64,000 nucleotides of DNA from Bubalus kerabau (GCF_029407905.1 NC_073630.1:46959001-47023000), one strand, 5' to 3'; positions 33,925 through 46,719 are shown, numbered from the stretch's first letter. Numbers and translations: made by a program. Notes: a model not told the origin generated them from the sequence alone.

Positions 33925-35312
33925 TCATTTGATTTGATGTCCTTCAGGCAGATGTAGAAAGGAATAATTACAACTTGAATAAATCACAAGAGAACTCTTT
34001 CTTTTCCTTCTTTGACTCCCTTCCTTCCTTTATTCCTATTTGGGGTTGGGGATTTTTGAGAAAGTACATTCACTAAATATATGTAGCTTGATGATCATGG
34101 GTAGCAATATTTACTTCAAATAAAACTTTTGCATTTGTTGCAGTAAACTGTGACTTTACAAAATTCAGGTTTTAAAGCATTTTTATCAAATTTCAATTCC
34201 ATGCTCTGCAGGACGACTTCAGCACTCACATTAACTTCACATTATCAGCTTGCGAGTCCTTAAAATGAAAATATCCATATTTTTGGTCAACTTAGAGAAT
34301 GTCTTCATATCTGGGTTTGTTTCCACATAGTGATAAGTGTGTAGTCAAAGTGTTATTGCAAGCATCGGGTTTTCTAAAAGCAATGATAATGCCTGATGCG
34401 TTCTGAGTTCAATGAATTAGGTTTAGAGATTTTGATTTATGTTATTGTGGCTCTTTTTATATTTCTAGTGAGAAAGACATTTCCAACAGATGTTTTGCTA
34501 ACTTTCTATGTGCCTCTTAGGTACAAATAGCTCCTATAAATTAAGCTGGTAACAAAGTAGATGCTGAAGATATATAATCCCCAACAAATATTACAGTTAT
34601 TCTTTTTGTTCCCATGTCTTCCTCTAAGTCTCAGTGCAGTTTAGATTTTAGGAAATCTTTGGTCATCATGGGCTCTTGCATAAAGTTTCCAGCCCACTTT
34701 TGTTTACCAGGAGAATATCATTCATTTGTGTCTTTGCATCTACGTAAGAGAAGATAGAACATGACCTAGGAAGAATCCCTTAAAATCTGATTTCAGAGAT
34801 TACAGGGTTTGAGACTCATCATTTCTCCTTCCCTCCATATCACAAAAATAGAGACTAGACACAATGATCACTAGCTAAATGTAACAAGATATTAGCTTTG
34901 CTAATGGCTAATCAGGTGCCCAATTGTCCTCCAGCTACAGGGCTTCTGATAAAGTGTGTTGGAGAATGTAGCTTAAAGCTAGAACCTAATGAAAACTTTT
35001 CATTTTCATTTCAAAATAAGGCCTGTGAGGAGAGCTGGGTCAGCAAAACACACTCTGATGATCCAAAACCAGCCTTCTGAAGGAGCTTAGCCTTGCCACA
35101 CACATGACTACCCGAGAATGAGAAAGAAAGAAAGGAGGAAGGGCAGGTCTCCTTTAGAGCACTTATCTCGGGGGAACAGAGAGGAGAGAGGGAAAGATCA
35201 TGGCCCAGAAGTGTAAGCAGTGCCAAGAGAGCAAAAGCCCATGCCCAGCGTGAGCGGTGATCTGTGCCCTCACAGTGACCTTGCTCATGAGGAAAAGTGT
35301 AGTCTTACCAAC
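33925..35312. other. No recognisable gene or repeat
   Basis: Unassigned sequence. Open frames of 60-71 codons have no recognisable motif. Confidence 0.5.
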
Positions 35313-35587
35313 ATTGCTGCTGCTGCTAAGTCGCTTCAGTCATGTCCGACTCAGTGCGACCTCATAGACAGCAGCCCAACAGGCTCCCCCGTCCCTGGGA
35401 TTCTCCAGGCAAGAACACTGGAGTGGGTTGCCATTTCCTTCTCCAATGCATGAAAGTGAAAAGTGAAAGTGAAGTCGCTCAGTCATGTCCAACTCTTCAC
35501 GACCCTGTGGACTGCAGCCTACCAGGCTCCTCCATCCATGGGATTTTCCAGGCAAGAGTACTGGAGTAGGGTGCCATTGCCTTCTCC
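35313..35587 (-). mobile_element. Bov-A2 dimeric SINE
   Basis: It has the same two-monomer antisense layout as 33432-33706, starting in a (tgc)n run and ending 'gtgccattgccttctc'. I could not define a target duplication. Confidence 0.92.
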
Positions 35588-35589
35588 GT

Positions 35590-36550
35590 TGGGTTCTCAT
35601 TAATCTAAGTTAGCCATTCCCCTCTGTAGGGGAAGTGAGAATAAGAGTGATGTGACATGTGATGTGACTGACATGTGATGTGAAGAGTTACAGGATGACA
35701 TGCACACTGCCACACATGTGTTTGTGTATTGCTGTAGGATCCTTTCTTAGAAAGCCTTAGAACCCTTTGTTTTCATCAAGGATGATGAAAATTAGGAGGA
35801 AAAGGTGATGGAAGAGAATGAGGCCACTCAGTTCCTGTGACTTTTAAAGGTTTCTTCTATGTGTAGGGTATTGGGACTGGGACAGACAGATGATAAATAT
35901 GATAAAATGATAAATCCTCAAGGTTCCATTGACTAAACGTATGTAAATCCAGAGTTTCACAAGGCTTTACCTTCATGGGGTAGTTCATGGTGCCTTTATC
36001 CCTACCTGCTGTTCAGTCTTCCAGGTCCTTCTCTAGCTCTACTTTGGCCCCTGCCATCTCAAGACTGTGAAACAGAGAACTTGAAATAAAATTGAGGACT
36101 CCCTATTGTCAGTGACTGATGAGTTGGGAAGGATTTGGGCAAAGGGAAAGTCCCAAATTCTGCCACAGGGAGAGCCATTCTCTGAGGAGAACTTACTCAT
36201 TTGCTTATGCAACCAACATTTATCAAGTAGAGTGTAGTGATACTCGGAGGTCTGCAGATGCCAGTTTGTGAAATGCTGCAATAAAAGCTAAGGGCTGTCA
36301 TTTTAGTTGTTCCCCTGATACCAGTGTTGTTGAGAACAGACTCAAATGTGAGTCTTTGAATCATTATACTAGCACCAAGTTACAAGGTGATCATCAAGGA
36401 TATGTTCTTATTTATATTTAATATCATCATTGAAACAAAAAATTTACAGAGATCACGTGGACCTAGAATAATTTATCTGAAGAATCTCAAAGACTTTATT
36501 CTGCAGTTTAGAAATGCTAGCAAAGAGGGAAAATAAATAGTTTTGAGATG
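35590..36550. other. No recognisable feature
   Basis: Unassigned sequence with a short 'gacatgtgatgtga' direct repetition at 35655-35690. Confidence 0.5.
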
Positions 36551-36552
36551 AA

Positions 36553-36740
36553 AATAGACCCGAATTTTAATCCTGCCTCTGGAATTGATGTTTTATTTTA
36601 GTCAGATTAGATGACTTGACATATTTATATATAAAAATGAGAATAATATTGCCTATATGATGGAGTTTTTAGGAGGAAGGCAGAATATGACGTATATATG
36701 TCACATAGTATTTTACACATAGTAAACTCCTTATCAATAT
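36553..36740 (+). mobile_element. MIR-type SINE
   Basis: 'cgaattttaatcctgcctctgg', 'aaaaatgagaataatattgcc' and 'tattttacacatagtaaactcc' follow the sense MIR order from core to tail. Confidence 0.65.
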
Positions 36741-37017
36741 GGATTCTTTTTTCTTCCATTATCCCCCTTCATTCCCATTGTGTGTAAGGAGGCATCTGAG
36801 GAGATGCAGTGATGAATTAAATATTATACACAAGAAGATCTCAGACTGGTGAGACAATAGACATTTAAATGTGCTTATAATACATTGTGATATATATCAT
36901 ACTGGAATATATTTCAAAAATAAATGAGATATAGAGGATGATTTTTTCCTGATGCACCTAAAAGAAACTGAAAATTGTTTCCCAAGGAGCATATTCCTGG
37001 TGAATATTCAGTTAATG

Positions 37018-37052
37018 ATAATAGTGATGATGATGATGTTGATGATGATGGT
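37018..37052. repeat. (GAT)n microsatellite
   Basis: Imperfect trinucleotide run 'gatgatgatgatgttgatga'. Confidence 0.85.
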
Positions 37053-37084
37053 AAAAATGAAGTTTATGATTATGTTGACAATAA

Positions 37085-37315
37085 TGATGGAGATAGTTTA
37101 CATTTATTGCGTATTTGCTGTGTTGTAGGAACTCAATTTGCATATATTACTTGATCCTCACAACACTCTCGTGAGGGAGAAATATAATTTCTGCATTGTA
37201 GAAAATCACAAGGTGACACAGGTAGCATGGGGAAAAGCTGGGACTTGACCCAGTTCTGTCTGATTAAAAAACTCAAATCCTTAACCACTATAACGCATGC
37301 TCTTTCCATGAATTA
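37085..37315 (-). mobile_element. MIR SINE, nearly complete (antisense)
   Basis: 'ttacttgatcctcacaaca', 'tgtgagggagaaat'-like, 'caaggtgacacaggtagcatgg' and 'aaatccttaaccactataac' give the full antisense MIR order. Confidence 0.85.
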
Positions 37316-37319
37316 ATTA

Positions 37320-38040
37320 CTGAATGGTAATTAGGTTCTATTTGAACTGTAGTTCATTTGAATTTAAATAGGCTTCTGTGGGTATATTGAGCACCTTTCC
37401 CAACTCTATCCCTTTTACCTATTCCTTGGATTTAGCACCCAGAATGGAATTTGGGGAAATAACACTCCAACACTCAGTACATGTCTTTTAGGAGGTGAGC
37501 ACTTAACCAGAGATCCTAAATATGGAGCACATGGCACACCCAGAGCAAGGGAGAGTATTACCTGCTCTGGGCACAGTGAGTGGTTCATTGTTGGATAAAC
37601 ATATGGCTCAACTCAAGAAGCAAACCCCATCAGAACCAATCCCAGAGGTTTCCTCTGTGAGATAATAAACAGGAGTTATTCCTGTTATCTTAGAATGGAA
37701 CCTTAGAGATTACAAAATTGGAGATACTGCAGCTGTATTACTACCACAAAGAGACTAAAAATGAAGCCAGTAGATTGGAGAAAGCAAGAACCAGTGAAGA
37801 GATCAAATCTCCAGAACATCATCTCCAGCCTGCAACTTCAGTTATCTAAACCAATATACTTTATGCCTATTTCTCTCACAGCTGGAGGACTCCTGAATGG
37901 TGAAGTAGGCTTGCCTTGATGTCTAGTAAAAATATATTTAATTATTATATATATTATATATAAGATATATAAACATATTTTATATTGTATGTGGCTATAT
38001 ATGCATGCACAATATTATGACAACCTTTTTGTAACATAGG
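37320..38040. other. No recognisable gene; AT-rich
   Basis: Unassigned sequence with a TA-rich tract at 37935-37985. Confidence 0.5.
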
Positions 38041-38592
38041 CTGAAGTGGTTGCACATTATCAAGGCCATTATAACATCATCTCCATCTCCATCTTTACAT
38101 CCCAGAGATAATCATGTACTTAAATTTTATGTTTATCTTAAACTAGACCATTTTTTAATAATATTAAAATGCTACAACATTTTTAGAAATGTACTTTTTG
38201 TTATGGATTATATGAATAGTCTACATAATATATTTTCACAGTTCTATAGTATTCTATTGTATGAATAGACCACAATTTATTTACCATTCCATTGTTAGTG
38301 ACCTGGAATGCGTCTAGGTATGGGCTATTAACAATGGGCTTTATCAGTGTTCTTGAACATGGTCTCTGGTGCAAATGAATAAGAATTTTCCCATATATAC
38401 CTAGAGGAAGTATTTTAGGACTATAAAATACACACATCTTCAACATTACTAAAAATATCAAGTTTTTTTTTTCCCAAAATATACTGGCTGTGGTAGTATT
38501 ACTTCCACCAAGAGTATGTGAGATTACCCATTACTTTATATCTTGCATACCTGGTGAATTGTCAAAATTTAAAACTTTTTGTCCAGTCTGTA

Positions 38593-38716
38593 CATTGGAG
38601 AAGGAACTGGCAACCCACTCCAATATTCTTGCCTGGAGAATCCCATGGACAGAGGAACCTGGAGGGCTACAGTAGATGGGGTTGCAAAGAGTCTGACACA
38701 GCTGAAGCGACATGAC
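38593..38716 (+). mobile_element. Bov-A SINE monomer
   Basis: A single Bov-A unit ('ttggagaaggaactggcaac' to 'acacagctgaagcgac') is flanked by gtccagtctgta (38581-38592) and gttcagtctgta (38717-38728). Confidence 0.92.
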
Positions 38717-38927
38717 GTTCAGTCTGTAAAATGATACTTATTGAATTTTTATTATTTCTCTAATTATGTATCTTCTAATATATTTATTTACCCTGCGTAT
38801 TTCACTTTTTGTTAAGTCTTTGTTCATAATATCTTATCTATTTTTCTATTGGATTGTTTGTCTTTTAATTATCAATTTATAGGATTTTTATTACATTCTA
38901 GTCCTTTGTACTTGCATGCAGGCATGC

Positions 38928-39090
38928 TCGGTCACTTCGGTCATGTCCAGCTCTTTGGGACGCTATGGACTGTAGCCCAACAGGCTCCACTGTCCACGGG
39001 GATTCTCCAGGCAAGAATACTGAAGTGGGTTGCCATGCCCTCCTCCAGGGGATCTTTCCGACTCAGGGATGGAACCAGCTGGCTCATGAA
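38928..39090 (-). mobile_element. Bov-tA SINE, partial
   Basis: Antisense Bov-A with a remnant of the tRNA-like head ('gactcagggatggaacc'). A 'gcatgcaggcatgc' sequence marks its left end. Confidence 0.82.
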
Positions 39091-39563
39091 TCTTCAGCCA
39101 ATTTATGATTTATCTTTGACCTTTTAAGGTTGTTGTTGTACAGTCAATAAATTATGTCTGACTCTCTTGTGACCCCATGAACTGCAGCACACCAGTGCTG
39201 TTCTTCACTATCTCAAGGAATTTGCTCAAATTCATGTCCCTTGAGTCAGTGATGATATCTAACCATTCCATCCTCTGCCACTCCTTTCTCCATTGCCTTT
39301 AATCTTTCCCATCATTAGAGTCTTTTTCTGTGAGTCAGTTCTTCACATCAGGTTGTCAAAACATCAGAGCTTTAGCTTCAGCATCAGTCCTAACAATGAA
39401 TATTTAGGGTTGATTTCCTTTAACATCAACTGGTTTGATCTCCTTACAGTCCAAGGGGCTGTCAAGAGTCTGCTCCAGCACCACAATTCAAAAGCATTAA
39501 TTCTTTGGTGCTCAGCCTTCTTTATGGTTCAACTCTCACATCTGCACATGACTACTGGATCTT

Positions 39564-39898
39564 TTTTTTTTTTAATTTTATTTTATTTTTAAACTTTACA
39601 TAATTGTATTAGTTTTGCCAAATATCAAAATGAATCTGCCACAGGTATACATGTGTTCCCCATCCTGAACCCTCCTCCCTCCTCCCTCCCCATACCATCC
39701 CTCTGGGTCGTCCCAGTGCACCAGCCCCAAGCATCCAGTATCGTGCATCGAACCTGGACTGGCAACTCGTTTCATACATGATATTTTACATGTTTCAATG
39801 CCATTCTCCCAAATCTTCCCATCCTCTCCCTCTCCCACAGAGTCCATAAGACTGTTCTATACATCAGTGTCTCTTTTGCTGTCTCGTACACAGGGTTA
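39564..39898 (-). mobile_element. Young bovid L1 3' end inside BovB
   Basis: A T-run at the left (poly-A on the minus strand) is followed by the L1 3' UTR, nearly identical to 46940-47272. 'tggatcttt' occurs on both sides (about 39555-39563 and 39899-39907) as a target duplication. It is only about 335 bp long, with no coding sequence. Confidence 0.9.
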
Positions 39899-40313
39899 TG
39901 GATCTTTGACTATATGAACCTTTATGGGCAAAGTGATGTCTGTACTTTTTAATACTGTCTAAGTTTGTCATAGCTTTTCTTCCACAGAACAAACATCTTT
40001 TAATTTAATGGCTGCATTCACCATCTGCAGTGATTTTGGAGCCCAAGATAATAAAATCTGTAACTGCTTCCACTTCTTCCCCTTCTGTTTGCCATAAAGT
40101 GATGGAACCTAATGCCAGAATCTTAGTTTTTTAATGTTGAGTTTCAAGCCAGCTTTTCCACTCTTGTATTTCACCCTCATGAAGAGATTCTTTAGTTTCT
40201 CTTCACTTCCTGCCATTAGAGTGGTATTAACTGCATATCTGATTGCTGATATTCTCCTGGCAATCTTGATTCCAACTTGTGATTCATTCAACCCAGGATT
40301 TTGCAAGATGTGA

Positions 40314-40469
40314 AAATGAAAGTCGCTCAGTCATGTCTGACTCTTCACGATCCAGGCCAGAATACTGGAATGGGTAGCTGTTCTCTTCTCCATGGGATCT
40401 TCCCGGATAGAACCCAGGTCTCCCACATTGCAGGCAGATTCTTTACCAGCTAAGCCACCAGAGAAGCCT
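40314..40469 (-). mobile_element. Bov-tA SINE inside BovB
   Basis: Antisense Bov-tA with internal deletion, between 'tttgcaagatgt' and 'tttgcattatgt' (imperfect target duplication). BovB sequence resumes directly after it. Confidence 0.88.
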
Positions 40470-40819
40470 TTGCATTATGTACTCTGAATATAATTAAAAT
40501 AAGCAAAGTAACAATATACAGCTTCCTTATGGTACTTTTTGATAACCAGAAGTTTAAAAATTATTAATATTTACCTCATTAATTCTTCACTTTTATATAA
40601 TATATTATGTATATATTAAAAACCCTGCTCTACACCAAATCATGAAGATAAATTTTTACATTTTACTCTAAAGGTATAGAATTATACATTTAAAATTTGT
40701 CTCCTAAACCAAAGAAAGTGTTTGAGGTAGAGATATAATGGCATTTTTTCTATATAAATATCAATTGCCTCAGCAGATTTTTTGACAAGTCCACTATTTT
40801 CTCAATGCTCTGAAATGTT

Positions 40820-42286
40820 TGGTTCAATCACTCAGTCATGTCTGACTCTTATCGACCCCATGGACTACAGTATGCTAGGCCTCCCTGTCCATCACCAACT
40901 TCCAGAGTTTACTCAAACTCATGTCCATTGAGTAGGTGATGCCATCCAACCATCTATCCTCTGTCGTCCCCTTCTCCTCTTGCCTTCAATCTTTCCTAGC
41001 ATCAGGGTCTTTTCCAATGAATCAGTTCTCATCAGATGGTCAAAGTATTGGAGCTTCAGCATCAGTCCTTCCAATGAATATTCACCATTGATTTCCTTTA
41101 GGATAGACTGGTTGGATCTCCATGCTGTCTAAGGCACTCTCAAGAGTCTTCTCTAACATCACAGTTCAAAAGCATCAATTCTTCAGTGCTCAGCTTTCTT
41201 TATGGTCCAACTCTCACATCCATACATGACCACTGGACAAACCATAGCTTTGACCTAGATGGACCTTTGTTGGCAAAGTAATATCTCTGCTTTTTAATAT
41301 GCTGTCTAGGTTGGTCATAACTTTTCTTCCAAGGAGCAATCGTCTTTTAATTTTATGGCTGCAGTCATCATCTGTGGTGATTTTGGAGCCCCCCCCCCCC
41401 CAAATAAAGTCTGTTACTGTTTCCACTGTTTCCCCATCTATTTGGCATGAAATGATGTGACCAGATGCCATGATCTTAGTTTTCTGAATGTTGAGCTTTA
41501 AGCCAACTTTTTCACTCTCCTCTTTCACTTTCATCAAGAGGCTCTTTAGTTCCTTTTCACTTTCTGCCATAAGGGTAGTGTCATCTGCATATCTGAGGTT
41601 ATTGATATTTCTCACAGCAATCTTGATTCCAGCCTGTGTTTCATCCAGTCCAGCATTTCTCATGATGTACTCTGCATATAAATTAAATAAGCAGCGTGAC
41701 AATATACAGGCTTGACGATTTTCTCAATTTGGAACCAGTCTGTTGTTCCATGTCCAGTTCTAACTGTTGCTTCTTGACTTACATACAGATTTCTCAGGAG
41801 GCAGGTCAGGTGGTCTGGTATTCCCATCTCTTTCAGAATTTTCCACAGTTTGTTGTGATCCACACAAAGGATTTGGCACAGTCAAAAAAGCAGAAGTAGA
41901 TGTTTTTCTGGAACTCTTTTACTTTTTCAAAGATCCAGTGGATTTTGGCAATTTAATCTCTGGTCCCTCTGCCCTTTCTAAATCCAGCTTGAACATCTGG
42001 AAGTTCATGATTCATGTACTGTTGAAGCCTTGCTTGGAGAATTTTGAGCAGTACTTTGCTAGCGTGTGAGATGAGCACAATTGTGCAGTAATTTGAACAT
42101 TCTTTGGCATTGCCTTTCTTTGGGATTGGAATGAACACTGACCTTTCCCAGTCCTGTGGCCACTGCTGAGTTTTCCAAATTTGCTGGCATATTGAGTGCA
42201 GCACTCTCACAGCATCATCTTTTAGGATTTGAAATAGATCAACTGAAATTCCATCACATCCACTAGCTTTGTCCATAGTGATGCTT
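40820..42286 (-). mobile_element. 5'-truncated BovB inside ancient L1
   Basis: Antisense BovB from the 3' end to the early RT. It is flanked by perfect 11-bp copies of tctgaaatgtt (40809-40819 and 42286-42296). The old L1 reads continuously across the junction. The 162-codon piece at 41214-41702 (minus) keeps the catalytic 'LRYADDTTLMAESE', but a C10 expansion near 41391-41400 and other indels break the rest. Confidence 0.93.
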
Positions 42287-42296
42287 CTGAAATGTT

Positions 42297-44390
42297 ACCT
42301 CTATCATATATCAAGTTTGCATAAAGTATGGGTCTATTTTTGAACTTTCTATTCTATTCCATTATTTTCTTTGTCTCAATATTGGCCAATAAGTATTATA
42401 TTTTTATAAATACTCTTCATGTATGTAGATGTGTATGTATAAATGTTTATATATATATGTGTGTATGTATATATATATAAGTCCCCTCAAATGATTCTTC
42501 TTCAGAAATATCCTCTAATGTTGGACCTTTTTTATCCACAATAATTTTATAATCAGCTTATTTAATTCATGTAAAAAACTTTTGAAAATTTTACTAAAGT
42601 TAAATTCCATTTATACCTTAATTTGGAAAGAGTTAACATTTTAAAAATGTTAGGATGTATATTCATGAATATGGTATACCTCTCCATTATTTAAGTCTTT
42701 GTATCTAATAGGAAATTCTGAAATTTTCCCACATAAAGGTCATTTTATCTTTTACTAATTTTATTCCTTTGTAGCATCTATTTTTATCATGGTAAAATTA
42801 CATTTTTTACCTCTTGTGTCACAGAAATGAAATGTAGATTTTCATATTTAGTCTTGTATCTAGCAACTATAATAAAATATCTTTAATTTTAAGAAATTGC
42901 TAGTGTTTTCACATTTGTTTTCTGTGTAATCTTATTAATTGTGAATTATAACATTATTGTCTATTATCTTTAAACCCTTAAACTACTTTTTTTCAATGTC
43001 TTATGACTATGAGCTCAGCAAATGATCAAAAGGAGAGTAAATAATGTAAAGAATAATTACCTCCTCATTCTCACCTTGTTTCTGAATTTGAAGGGAATAA
43101 ATGTACTCATATCATTATATATGATTGCACTGTAGTTTTTGGTTAGACAATCATCATCTTTTTAAGATGTGGCTTGTTAAAACTTTTTATCATGGATGTG
43201 GATTAAATTCTACCTACTATAATTTATGCCTCTATTTCCATGTTAATATAGCTTTTTTCATCTTTGATATGCTAATAGGATGAATTATATTAAGAGCTTT
43301 CCTAAAATTAAATGATCCTAGCATTCCTGAGATGAATACTGATGGATTATTTTGTCAATGTACAGTTTTGAGATTTTAGTAGATGTAACCATGATTAGTA
43401 TCAGCCTATAATATTCCTCTGTAGTGCTAACTCTTGTCTGTCTTGTTTTAATATAAAGGTAATGCTGGCTTCATAAAATTTAATGAACTATTTGCCTGCT
43501 TCTTCCGTTTTTATTTTTTAAAAAAAACTTGAATGATTCTGGAATCAACTATTTATGGAATGTTTAACTGAACTTGCTTATAAAATTTTGGAGATTTGGT
43601 TTATTCTCTAATAGAGGATTTTAACTACTGGTGCGTTTTTAAAATGGTAGTAGAATAATTATTTCTACTACCCTCCAGAGAGTTTGGTGAGTTCTGCTTT
43701 GCTAGGAAATTGTAAATTTAATGTAAGCATTCAAATTTGCTGTCATGACTTTTAATTCTACATTCTTTTTGTCTGTTAAATCTTGAGTGTGTTATTTAAG
43801 CTACATTCCCTTTTTACATTCCAGCAATGGTTTATTCCATTTTTCCTCACTCCTTTTCTGATCAACAGTTAAGCAAGTTTACCTACTTTATCAGCCTTTT
43901 CAAATAATGTAAATTAGCCATATAAATTCTCATTATTTTATCCCTTATATTTATTAAATTCATTTATTTTAATACTTTCTGAGTTTATTCTAGTGCTCCT
44001 CATCTAATTTCTAATAAACATTTAGCTTTTTCCAATATAAACATTTGAGTTAATATCTTTAAATGTAGCCTTCAATTATTGATGTGTAACATTTTAATTA
44101 TCAATCAATTCTTAGAATTTTTGCATTTCCATTTTTATATTTTTCTCTGACCCATGAGTTATTTGGGAATGTGTAACTTTCAATTTCCAATTTTATTATC
44201 ACTTTAAAGTTAAATTTTATTATTAATTTCTCACCTAATTGCACTGTGGTCTTAGAATATGCTCTGAATGATAATGACTCTGAGGTTTGCTGAGACATAC
44301 ATAATTCATGGCCCAGTAACTAGACAAACACCCTTACTGGGTGTTGGGAGCTAAGTTGTTTATATGTTTAGCTGATCAAATTGTACAAAT
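42297..44390 (-). mobile_element. Ancient L1, middle of ORF2 (antisense)
   Basis: Aligned by eye to the young L1 at 48.3-50.5 kb, the same ordered blocks appear in decayed form: 'ctttctattctattccatt', 'gagatgaatactgatgg', 'gcctataatattcctctgtag', 'ctggcttcataaaattt' and 'gcactgtggtcttagaatatg'. It is the continuation of the element at 38.0-39.1 and 40.5-40.8 kb. Confidence 0.75.
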
Positions 44391-44867
44391 TCTTTGTAAT
44401 TTTTCCCCTATATTTTTGAGGTATACTTAGTATAAAAAAATTACAGGTATTTAATATATACATACTGAGTTTGGATATATGCATACTCTCACAATACCAT
44501 CACCAAAATCAAGGTATTAAGCATATTCATCACCTCAAAAAGATTTCCTGTGTCTCCTTCCTTTTTGTTTTAAAACTATTTTTAATGGCAGTTTTAGAAT
44601 CACAACAAAATTGAAAGGAAGATATAGAGATATGCTGTATCCCATATACTCCATGACATCACATATCCATAGCCTTTTCCATTATCAACATCCCCACCAG
44701 AGTGATACATTTGTTACAATTGATAAACTTATGGTTACATATCATAATCACTCAAAATTTATAATTTACATTATGGTTTATTATATGGGTTTGGAAAAAT
44801 GTGTAATGACATATATCCATCATAAGGTGTCATACTGAGTATTTTTGCTGCTCTTAAAATCCTCCCA

Positions 44868-45062
44868 GAGCTTCCCTGGTGGCTCAGCTGGTAAAGAAGG
44901 TCACCTGCAGTGCAAGAGACCTGGGTTTGATCCCTGGGTTGGTAAGATTCCCTGAAGAAGGGAATGGCTACCCACTGCAGGATTCTGGCCTGGAGAGTTC
45001 CATGGACAGTATAGTCCATGCGGTCACAGAGTCGGACATGACTGAGTGGCTTTCACTTTCAC
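44868..45062 (+). mobile_element. Bov-tA SINE
   Basis: Head 'gcttccctggtggctcagc', 'gggtttgatccctggg', tail ending 'ctttcactttcacttt'. 'aaaatcctc' and 'aaattcctc' flank it. Confidence 0.9.
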
Positions 45063-45348
45063 TTTAAATTCCTCTGTGCTCCACCTATTTATCCCTCAAC
45101 TCTAACTCCTGGAAACCACTGATATTTTTACTTTTCAATATTTTTGCCTTTTTTAGAATGTCAAATATTTGGAATTACAAAAGTATACAGTCTTTTCAAA
45201 TTAGCTCCTCTCATTCAGTAATATGTATTTATAGTTCCATTTAAGCATGTCTTTTCATGGCTTGATAGCTCATATCTTTTTAGCACTGAATAATATTCCT
45301 TTTTCTGGATATACTACAGATAATTTATTCATTTTCCTACTGAAAGAT

Positions 45349-45565
45349 GGGCTTCCCCAGTGGCTCAGCAGTAAAGAACCCACCTATAATGCAGGACACA
45401 CTGGAGATGCAAGTTCATCCCTGGGTCAGGAAGATCCCCTGGAGGAGGACATAACAACCCACTGCAGTATTCTTGCCTGAAGAATACCATGGACAGAGGA
45501 ACCTGGTTGGGCTACAGTCCATGGAGTTGCAAAGAGTTGGACTCAGCTGAAGTGACACTGAAGGA
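45349..45565 (+). mobile_element. Bov-tA SINE
   Basis: 'gggcttccccagtggctcagc' head and a Bov-A tail ending 'cagctgaagtgac'. 'actgaaagat' and 'actgaaggacat' flank it. L1 sequence resumes directly after it. Confidence 0.9.
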
Positions 45566-45616
45566 CATCTTGGTTATTTTCAAAATTCTGTCAGTTTTGA
45601 ATAAAGCTGTTATAAA

Positions 45617-45660
45617 ATGGGCTTGTCTGGTGGCTCAGACAGTAAAGAATCTGACTGCAG
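45617..45660 (+). mobile_element. 3'-truncated Bov-tA head with a 49-bp flanking duplication
   Basis: Only the tRNA-like 5' head is present ('gggcttgtctggtggctcag' to 'aatctgactgcag'). It is bounded exactly by two copies of a 49-bp L1 segment, 45568-45616 and 45661-45709, which differ at six positions. A normal TPRT product would keep the 3' tail and show a 7-20 bp duplication. Confidence 0.8.
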
Positions 45661-46189
45661 TCTTGGTTGCTTTCAAAATTTTGATAGTTTTGAATAAAGC
45701 TGCTATAAACTCACAGGCACAGGTTTTTGTGTGCATGCAAGTTTTTAACTCTTTTAGGTAAATATCAAAAAGTTAATTGCTGAATTTTATGGTAAGACTA
45801 TGTCTAGTTTTATAAGAAACTGTCAAACTGTCTTACTAAGGGGCTGTACCAATTGGCATTATCATCAGTGACAAATGAGAGTTCCTGTCCCACATCTTCA
45901 CCAGCATTTAGTGTTGCCAGCGTTCTGGATTTTGGCCATTCTAATACTTGTGTAGTAATATCTCATTGTGGTTTTAATTTGCATTTTCCTGATGGCATAA
46001 GATGTAGAGCATCTTTTCATAGGCTTATTTGCCATCTATATATATCTTTTTTGGTGAAGTGTTTGTTAAGGGGTTTGACACATTTTTTTTTAATGTTATT
46101 TGTTCTCTTATTGTTGTATTATATTTTCTTTGTGTGTGTGTATGTGAATGTTAAGAATTCATAACATGAGATTGAGAGAGTCAATTTCT

Positions 46190-46713
46190 AGGTAGGTTGA
46201 TAAAAGGTCCAGGGTCCCTGACGAGGCGAGAGGGGTCTGGAGTTCTCAAGGAGAATTCATCAAAAAAGGATCAATGCTTTTTTTCTACATTATTTAGCTT
46301 TAGTCATATAAAACGTTTTTTTTTTTTTTCTTTTTCTTTAAGCCCAGACTTGATGATTACACAACAGAACAACTGCGCTTAAACTCTGTACTAAGGATTA
46401 TATAGCAACAATGTATCCTGCTTGAAGGCATGTTCCCCCTTCTTGAGAACCTTCAGACTAATCCTATTATCTTAAAATGTATATTATGGGAGTGGGTCTG
46501 GCAAGTCTTTTCAACTTTGAGACATTCTTTTGATTTACTGTAATAACCAATTAAAAAAGTATATAGCGACCTTGTTATGACTAGTGAGGGGGCACTCTCC
46601 CTCCCCTTCGTGATGTCTGTGTCAGAAGCTTTCTCTGGCCCATTTTCACTGTAATCTGTCCCCTGGTCCCGAAACTAAATCTTCTTCGGAGATCACAAAT
46701 CTGACACCGTTCA
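46190..46713 (+). mobile_element. LTR-like block, possibly class II ERV solo LTR
   Basis: The sequence is neither L1 nor BovB. It has LTR-like composition, with 'gacgaggcgagaggggtctgg' early and a C/T-rich end 'tcccctggtcccgaaact' then 'aaatcttcttcgg', ending near 'ctgacaccgttca'. It sits between pieces of L1 3' sequence. I found no convincing target duplication, so boundaries and orientation are tentative. Confidence 0.45.
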
Positions 46714-46719
46714 CCCTAA

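Larger units (their letters stand above)
38045..39125 (-). mobile_element. Ancient L1, 3' part of ORF2 (antisense, interrupted)
   Basis: 'tatgaatagaccacaatttatttacc', 'gggctattaacaatg' and 'ccaccaagagtatgtgag' are decayed antisense blocks of the L1 ORF2 C-terminal region. This is the left piece of an old element whose further pieces lie at 40530-40808, 42297-44390 and 51662-52738. Two SINEs interrupt it here. No frame is intact. Confidence 0.7.
39130..40525 (-). mobile_element. BovB fragment with two nested insertions
   Basis: Antisense BovB 3' half. BovB pieces at 39130-39563, 39899-40313 and 40470-40525 are contiguous in the family order. An L1 end (39564-39898) and a Bov-tA (40314-40469) separate them. 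The RT frame is destroyed (for example 40109-40306 minus keeps only 'KAGLKLNIKKL'). Confidence 0.88.
44395..46150 (-). mobile_element. Second ancient L1, 3' UTR and ORF2 end
   Basis: The antisense 3' UTR ('ttgaggtatacttagtata', 'caccaaaatcaaggtatta') is followed by ORF2 C-terminal blocks ('gaataatattcctttttctgg', 'tctcattgtggttttaattt', 'agcatcttttcatagg'). It lies where the first ancient L1 should continue, so it probably inserted into it. Three SINE insertions interrupt it. Confidence 0.75.
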
